Of a stretch of DNA of 8,639 nucleotides, positions 5,755 to 8,639 are shown one piece after another. Where the stretch lies: positions 1-8,639 of the forward strand of contig JBFMDM010000094.1 in the NCBI GenBank assembly GCA_040753835.1, in the 5' to 3' direction. The translations under genes were made by a program, and so were the position numbers. The first letter of the stretch is position 1, and each line of letters starts with the position of its first letter. Source of the DNA: JACRIK01 sp040753835. GTDB lineage: Bacteria > Planctomycetota > MHYJ01 > JACQXL01. The notes under the pieces are model-generated. The model did not search any database and had not been told where the DNA came from. It was given only the letters and a program-made list of their open reading frames with translations.

Positions 5755-6015
5755 TTACTGTATCACCCTGTAAACTACATCGCCTTCGCGGCACTGGCCT
5801 TTAATCTTTATGCCGATGCTGTCGCCGGCCTTGGCAAACTGGACCGCCTGATGGTTCACCTGCATTGAATCCACAATATGCGTCAGGTCCGTGGTATGCC
5901 CCTTGAGGCGAATCACATCGCCGACCTTTAACTCGCCTTCGGTAATCTTGAGCGCCGCAACCTGTATCTTGCCGAAGAAATGCTCCACCTTTCCTATTTC
6001 CTTTTCTTCTGACAT
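5755..6015 (-). CDS. Translation elongation factor-like protein (single EF-Tu domain II beta-barrel)
   Basis: An 86-residue protein resembling only domain II of translational GTPases such as EF-Tu. The pattern GKVEHFFGKIQVAALKITEGELKVGDVIRLKGHTTDLTHIVDSMQVNHQAVQFAKAGDSIGIKIKG follows the domain II order: an opening strand, 'L..GD.I...G', 'V.SMQ..' and 'A..GD.VGI.' It has no GTP-binding G1-G5 motifs. Stand-alone versions are annotated in archaea and bacteria as 'translation elongation factor-like protein'; their role is unknown, and RNA or tRNA binding is a guess. The start is well supported by AAAGGA eight or nine bases before the ATG. The 3' neighbour is atpC and the 5' neighbour is threonine dehydrogenase. 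Two hairpins (6032-6050, 6055-6095) lie in its leader. Family assignment is fairly sure. Confidence 0.82.
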   Translation of the reverse strand: MSEEKEIGKVEHFFGKIQVAALKITEGELKVGDVIRLKGHTTDLTHIVDSMQVNHQAVQFAKAGDSIGIKIKGQCREGDVVYRVIQ

Positions 6016-6031
6016 AATAAGGTCCTTTCTT

Positions 6032-6095
6032 ATGGCGCCTTTGGCGCCATTAGACCCCGCCGAACTCCGCAGAGACCGCGAAGCGAATGGCGGGG
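6032..6095. repeat. Two palindromic repeats upstream of the EF-Tu-like gene
   Basis: ATGGCGCC-TTT-GGCGCCAT (6032-6050) is a perfect 8-bp stem. Next to it CCCCGCC/GGCGGGG (6055-6061 with 6089-6095) encloses a loop. The loop start, CGAACTCCGCAGAGACCGCG (6061-6080), is the exact reverse complement of 7277-7296. TAGACCCCGCCGAA recurs at about 8515-8528. These are dispersed palindromes or a structured leader, possibly both. Confidence 0.6.
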
Positions 6096-6150
6096 TATTA
6101 CTTTGACATCCGTATAGGATGTTTTTTTAAGACGCCGTTAATGTTGCCTT

Positions 6151-7113
6151 TTACACCGCAATTCCGGTTGTCAGTTTCGTCTTCAGTTGCTTGAGCATCT
6201 CAGCCGTCATCTTTGCCAGGTCGTAATCGTGTTTCCAGCCCCAGTCCTTGCGCGCGTCCGAATCGTCTATGGACATCGGCCAGGAATCAGCAATCTTCTG
6301 CCGGAAATCAGGGGTATAAGTGCATTCAAACCCGGGGATATGCTTCTTTATTTCCGTTGCTATTTCCCCGGGCGAGAAACTTATAGCCGCCAGGTTATAA
6401 GCGGTCCTGGCCTTTATTTGTTCGGCCGGCGCTTCCATTATTTGGATGGTCCCTTTTATGGCGTCGTCCATATACATCATCGGCATCGTTGAGTCGTTCC
6501 TGAGATAGCAGGCATACCGGCCGGTCTTGATGGCCTCGTAGAATATGGCCACGGCGTAATCGGTCGTGCCGCCGCCAGGCTCGGTCTTCCAACTAATCAG
6601 ACCCGGATACCTGATGCCGCGCACATCCAGTCCGTATTTCATAAAATAATACTGGCAGAGCAGTTCGCCTACGACCTTGGTCACGCCGTACATCGTGGCC
6701 GGTTCGGTTACGGTGTGCTGGGGCGTGTTCTTCCTGGGCGTGTCCGGGCCGAAGACCGCAATGGAACTGGGTATGAAAATCCTCGCCTTATGCTCTACGG
6801 CCAGGTCAAGCATATTCTTCAAACTGGCGACGTTGACATTCCAGGCCAGTTGCGGGTTCTTCTCGCCGTTGGCCGATAATATGGAGGCCAGGTGGTAGAT
6901 TTGGGTTATGCCGTGCCTGCTGATTATGCCCTCCATCAGGTCCTTGTCCTCGGTGCTGCCTTTTTCCAGGACTCCGGCGAAGTCCGGCGGGATTTTATTG
7001 TCGTAGTACGCAAGCGAAACGACCTTGTCCCGGCCGTGTTTCTTGTGCAATGCCTCAACCAGTTCCGTGCCTATTTGCCCGAATGCGCCGGTTACCAGAA
7101 TCTTCTCTGACAT
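6151..7113 (-). CDS. L-threonine 3-dehydrogenase, SDR (NAD-dependent epimerase-like) type
   Basis: A 320-residue short-chain dehydrogenase of the extended type that oxidises L-threonine to 2-amino-3-ketobutyrate with NAD+ in the cytoplasm; glycine C-acetyltransferase (kbl) normally completes the route to glycine and acetyl-CoA. Evidence: the N-terminal nucleotide motif GAFGQIG (9-15), PSSIAVFGP (115-123, catalytic Ser), and the YGVTK active-site Tyr142/Lys146. It also has the block typical of this threonine dehydrogenase family, RYPGLISWKTEPGGGTTDYA (168-187), followed by MPMMYMDDAI, TAYNLAAISFSP, PDFRQKIADSWP and SIDDSDARKDWGW. I chose the ATG at 7113 (MSEKILVTGA) because it aligns with the family. 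An in-frame ATG at 7152 would add 13 residues encoded by a repeat element. No strong ribosome site precedes 7113. kbl is not visible. Confident call. Confidence 0.9.
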   Translation of the reverse strand: MSEKILVTGAFGQIGTELVEALHKKHGRDKVVSLAYYDNKIPPDFAGVLEKGSTEDKDLMEGIISRHGITQIYHLASILSANGEKNPQLAWNVNVASLKNMLDLAVEHKARIFIPSSIAVFGPDTPRKNTPQHTVTEPATMYGVTKVVGELLCQYYFMKYGLDVRGIRYPGLISWKTEPGGGTTDYAVAIFYEAIKTGRYACYLRNDSTMPMMYMDDAIKGTIQIMEAPAEQIKARTAYNLAAISFSPGEIATEIKKHIPGFECTYTPDFRQKIADSWPMSIDDSDARKDWGWKHDYDLAKMTAEMLKQLKTKLTTGIAV

Positions 7114-7139
7114 AGGTCGTTTATATTCTCTTATGGGGC

Positions 7140-7220
7140 CAACCCCGCACATATAGCATTATAGTATTTCTACCACACGCTCCACGCCCTACGCTACACA
7201 ATATTATGTGCGGGGTCAAG
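7140..7220. mobile_element. Small inverted-repeat-bounded element, copy 2 (CCCCGCACATA ends)
   Basis: CCCCGCACATA (7143-7153) is inverted exactly at 7205-7215 around about 50 bases. The left 14 bases CAACCCCGCACATA and the right 17 bases TTATGTGCGGGGTCAAG are identical to the ends of copy 1 (1397-1410 and 1483-1499), while the interiors differ. It lies 26 bases upstream of the threonine dehydrogenase start, so it probably forms part of that gene's leader or promoter. On the minus strand its interior holds TATAAT (7163-7158), though with no good -35 box. Confidence 0.55.
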
Positions 7221-7267
7221 TAAAATAATCAGATAACCTTGTGGTGGTTTGCTCTGTGTTAATCTGT

Positions 7268-7400
7268 GTTCGCTATCGCGGTCTCTGCGGAGTTCGCTAT
7301 CGCGGTCTCTGCGTCCCGATGCTTCGTTCGGGGCGCTCCGTATCCCCGTAGGGGCATCGGAGCGGAGTTCGCTATCGCGCCTAAGGCGGCGCCTTTAGCG
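7268..7400. repeat. Cluster of GC-rich dispersed repeats (GTTCGCTATCGCG family)
   Basis: GTTCGCTATCGCGGTCTCTG occurs at 7268-7287 and again at 7292-7311 (period 24). A third, partial copy, GTTCGCTATCGCG, lies at 7367-7379; GCGGAGTTCGCTATCGCG is shared by 7287-7304 and 7362-7379. Between them CGCTCCG/CGGAGCG (7334-7340 with 7358-7364) and CCCCGTAGGGG make stems. The cluster ends in CTAAGGCGGCGCCTTTAGC (7381-7399). No reading frame is convincing. The 20-mer at 7277-7296 reappears inverted at 6061-6080. Confidence 0.6.
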
Positions 7401-7428
7401 GACAATTTACTTGCCCATTCCGTATAAT
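7399..7428 (+). promoter_or_regulatory. Probable promoter of the exported-protein gene
   Basis: A perfect -10 box TATAAT (7423-7428) has CGGACA (7399-7404) 18 bases upstream, matching the last four bases of TTGACA. Transcription would begin near 7435, at the first arm of the four-arm repeat. The same word GTATAATATTTTA recurs at 8602-8614. The -35 is weak, so confidence is moderate. Confidence 0.4.
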
Positions 7429-7432
7429 ATTT

Positions 7433-7562
7433 TATACTGGGCTGTTGATTTACCCGTTCCGGGTCCTCGCCCTGAGGACCCGTCAGGGTCCGTAGAGTCA
7501 GTGATTATACAGCCCAGTATAGTCGGCTGTATAACTGACTGTTAAATCAACAGCCGACTATA
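7433..7562 (+). repeat. Four-arm inverted-repeat array able to fold in two exclusive ways (leader of the 7608 gene)
   Basis: Four related 13-base arms alternate in direction: TATACTGGGCTGT (7433-7445), ACAGCCCAGTATA (7509-7521), TATAGTCGGCTGT (7518-7530), ACAGCCGACTATA (7550-7562). Arms 1:2 and 3:4 pair perfectly over 13 bp each. Alternatively arm 1 extended (GGCTGTTGATTTA, 7440-7452) pairs perfectly with TAAATCAACAGCC (7543-7555), and TATACAGCC (7506-7514) pairs with GGCTGTATA (7525-7533), helped by GTCAGT/ACTGAC (7497-7502 with 7534-7539). A further hairpin GGGTCCTC/GAGGACCC (7461-7468 with 7474-7481) sits within. The pairing is read directly from the sequence. The function, as an RNA switch, recombination site or transposable-element remnant, is open. 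Confidence 0.7.
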
Positions 7563-7574
7563 CTCTCAAATATC

Positions 7575-7592
7575 GCCCCGCCTCGGTGGGGC
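7575..7592 (+). repeat. Hairpin just before the ribosome binding site of the exported-protein gene
   Basis: GCCCC (7575-7579) pairs with GGGGC (7588-7592). The ribosome site GGGAGGGAG begins two bases later, so this stem borders the translation start region and could influence access to it. Confidence 0.45.
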
Positions 7593-7607
7593 AGGGAGGG
7601 AGATTAT

Positions 7608-8468
7608 ATGAGAAAAGCAGTTGTATTATTCCTGTTCGTCCTTTTTGGCGCAATGCTCTGGGCGGCCGATAACGGCGCCCCGCCTTCAAGCCAGCCGGCT
7701 GAAAGCGAGGACATCACCCTGGTCAAGAGCGTCTTCAAGAAGATGGAGGAGGCCACGGCCAAAGAGGACATCAATGCCTATATGGAGGCCTTCTCAAAGC
7801 GGGTGGAACTGGAAAACCCGGACGACGGCAGTAAACTTTCCTATAACGACATCAAGGATGCGATGGCGACCTTGTTTGATGATTACGACTTTCTTAAGGA
7901 CGAGCAGACCAAGGATTTGACGGTCAGAATCAAGGATAATCTGGCCGAGGTGGTCAGCACATATCGTTTAAGCGGGATGCCAAAAGGGGGCAAGGAGATT
8001 ATCATCCTTGATGAAGGGTCAATGAGTATCACGCTTCAGAAACTCCCTTCATTCTCCCCCAAACTCCCGTCTACCTACCAGATAATCGCGGTCTCGTATA
8101 TCCTGCCGGCTGAGCCAGGCGAGGTCCCGGCTGAGGTCGGCGAAGAGGACAAAACGATGCTCCTGCAGAGAATCAAGGAGAATTACGGGGTTGACCTTGA
8201 GGCGTCCGGCGGATTTGAGCAATACCGTTCGCTTCTATTGCAGGAACTAAAAGCCGAGAGCGATGCCAACAAGGAAGAACTGGAGGCGCGGATTAATATC
8301 CTCAAGAAACGGCTCCAGAAGACATTTTCTGCGGTAGTCAAGCAGGACATCCAGGAGTGGATTCAGGAATCCGAAAGAATTCTCCAGCAGGTCCCGGCCG
8401 AGAGCGAGATAACATCCATCGTGGACAACGAGATTGCGGACCTCAAGGATATATTCCTTAAAAAGTAA
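7608..8468 (+). CDS. Exported protein of unknown function; possible NTF2-like domain plus helical tail
   Basis: A 286-residue protein that I cannot name. A Sec signal peptide is clear (MRKAVVLFLFVLFGAMLWAA, cleavage likely before DNG), followed by a short Pro/Ser-rich linker. Residues about 37-165 (VKSVFKKMEEATAKEDINAYMEAFSKRVEL... through TYQIIAVSYILP) have the opening helix, 'A...kDi.ay...fs' phrase and later strands of SnoaL/NTF2-like folds, but the match is weak. Residues about 180-286 are strongly helical and charged (LLQRIKENYG, ELEARINILKKRLQKTF, DIQEWIQESERILQQ), suggestive of a coiled coil. The mature protein is acidic and probably periplasmic or surface-attached; no lipobox Cys is seen. 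The start is firm: GGGAGGGAG lies 5 bases before the ATG. It is the only plus-strand gene here, behind a highly structured leader. Confidence 0.85.
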   Translation: MRKAVVLFLFVLFGAMLWAADNGAPPSSQPAESEDITLVKSVFKKMEEATAKEDINAYMEAFSKRVELENPDDGSKLSYNDIKDAMATLFDDYDFLKDEQTKDLTVRIKDNLAEVVSTYRLSGMPKGGKEIIILDEGSMSITLQKLPSFSPKLPSTYQIIAVSYILPAEPGEVPAEVGEEDKTMLLQRIKENYGVDLEASGGFEQYRSLLLQELKAESDANKEELEARINILKKRLQKTFSAVVKQDIQEWIQESERILQQVPAESEITSIVDNEIADLKDIFLKK

Positions 8469-8481
8469 ATCCCCCTTTCTT

Positions 8482-8514
8482 AGGGGCAGTTAGACCTTAG
8501 TCGTTACTGCCCCT
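8482..8514 (+). terminator. Stem-loop after the exported-protein gene, possible terminator
   Basis: AGGGGCAGT (8482-8490) pairs perfectly with ACTGCCCCT (8506-8514) over a 15-base loop, 13 bases after the stop codon. There is no T-tract, so it may protect the 3' end or act with Rho rather than be a classical terminator. Confidence 0.4.
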
Positions 8515-8520
8515 TAGACC

Positions 8521-8580
8521 CCGCCGAATGGCGGTGTCGTGTCCGGTGACACAGATCCTGTCCAAAAACTCTATTTTTGG
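8521..8580 (+). repeat. Series of small hairpins at the window end
   Basis: Three stems follow one another: CCGCC/GGCGG (8521-8525 with 8530-8534), GTGTC/GACAC (8534-8538 with 8548-8552) and CCAAAAA/TTTTTGG (8562-8568 with 8574-8580). The bases from about 8581 to 8639 are AT-rich and contain TATAAT (8603-8608), a possible promoter element for a gene outside the window. No gene is seen in 8469-8639. Confidence 0.4.
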
Positions 8581-8639
8581 CGCCAAGATATACTATATGT
8601 TGTATAATATTTTAATATTGCCTACTACTAATGAATTAT

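Noticed and set aside
6107..6128. CATCC/GGATG hairpin followed by seven T on the plus strand, as a terminator
   Set aside because: The stem is only 5 bp, and no plus-strand gene reads into it.
7114..7152. N-terminal extension of threonine dehydrogenase from the ATG at 7152
   Set aside because: The added 13 residues (MCGVGPIREYKRP) are encoded partly by the repeat edge and do not fit the family start MSEKILVTGA.
7433..7562. Integron attC site
   Set aside because: Paired arms are present, but the RYYYAAC/GTTRRRY core sites and a cassette arrangement are not evident.

Overview
The window reads as part of a chromosome from an uncultivated Gram-negative bacterium of moderate GC content. An outer-membrane porin, a MlaF-type ATPase and exported proteins imply a double membrane. 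The ECF sigma factor paired with a zinc-finger/FecR/HEAT anti-sigma protein, together with many short GC-rich palindromes between genes, is the sort of layout seen in Planctomycetota (Brocadiae-like) metagenome bins. That assignment is inference, since no marker gene is present.

Layout. Positions 1-1070 (minus) hold the first 356 codons of a porin whose 3' end lies outside the window. It is preceded by a sigma-70-like promoter and a hairpin-rich leader of about 258 nt. Positions 1331-1703 contain no gene. They hold an element bounded by CCCCGCACATAAA inverted repeats, a perfect AT palindrome and GC-rich dispersed repeats. Positions 1704-4444 (minus) are a tight two-gene operon: an ECF sigma factor, then, 2 nt later, a 720-residue membrane anti-sigma protein with zinc-binding N-terminus, one TM helix, a FecR domain and a long HEAT-repeat tail. 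A strong terminator at about 4478-4537 separates this pair from the next group upstream.

Positions 4566-7113 (minus) carry four co-directional genes, in transcription order: an SDR-type L-threonine 3-dehydrogenase, an 86-residue EF-Tu-domain-II-like protein, a short ATP synthase epsilon subunit and a MlaF-like ABC ATPase. None has its usual partners beside it in the window (kbl, atpD, mlaE/mlaD). The group looks like loosely associated housekeeping genes rather than one pathway.

Positions 7114-7607 hold no gene but are the most structured DNA here. They contain a second CCCCGCACATA-bounded element, a cluster of GC-rich repeats, and a four-arm inverted-repeat array that could fold in two mutually exclusive ways immediately downstream of a likely promoter. 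It lies in the leader of a plus-strand gene (7608-8468) for an exported, partly coiled-coil protein of unknown function. The end of the window (8469-8639) holds only hairpins and AT-rich sequence.

The best candidates for something new are the four-arm leader at 7433-7562, the long structured porin leader, the two CCCCGCACATA elements and the HEAT-tailed anti-sigma factor. No complete defence system, CRISPR array, tRNA or rRNA was seen.
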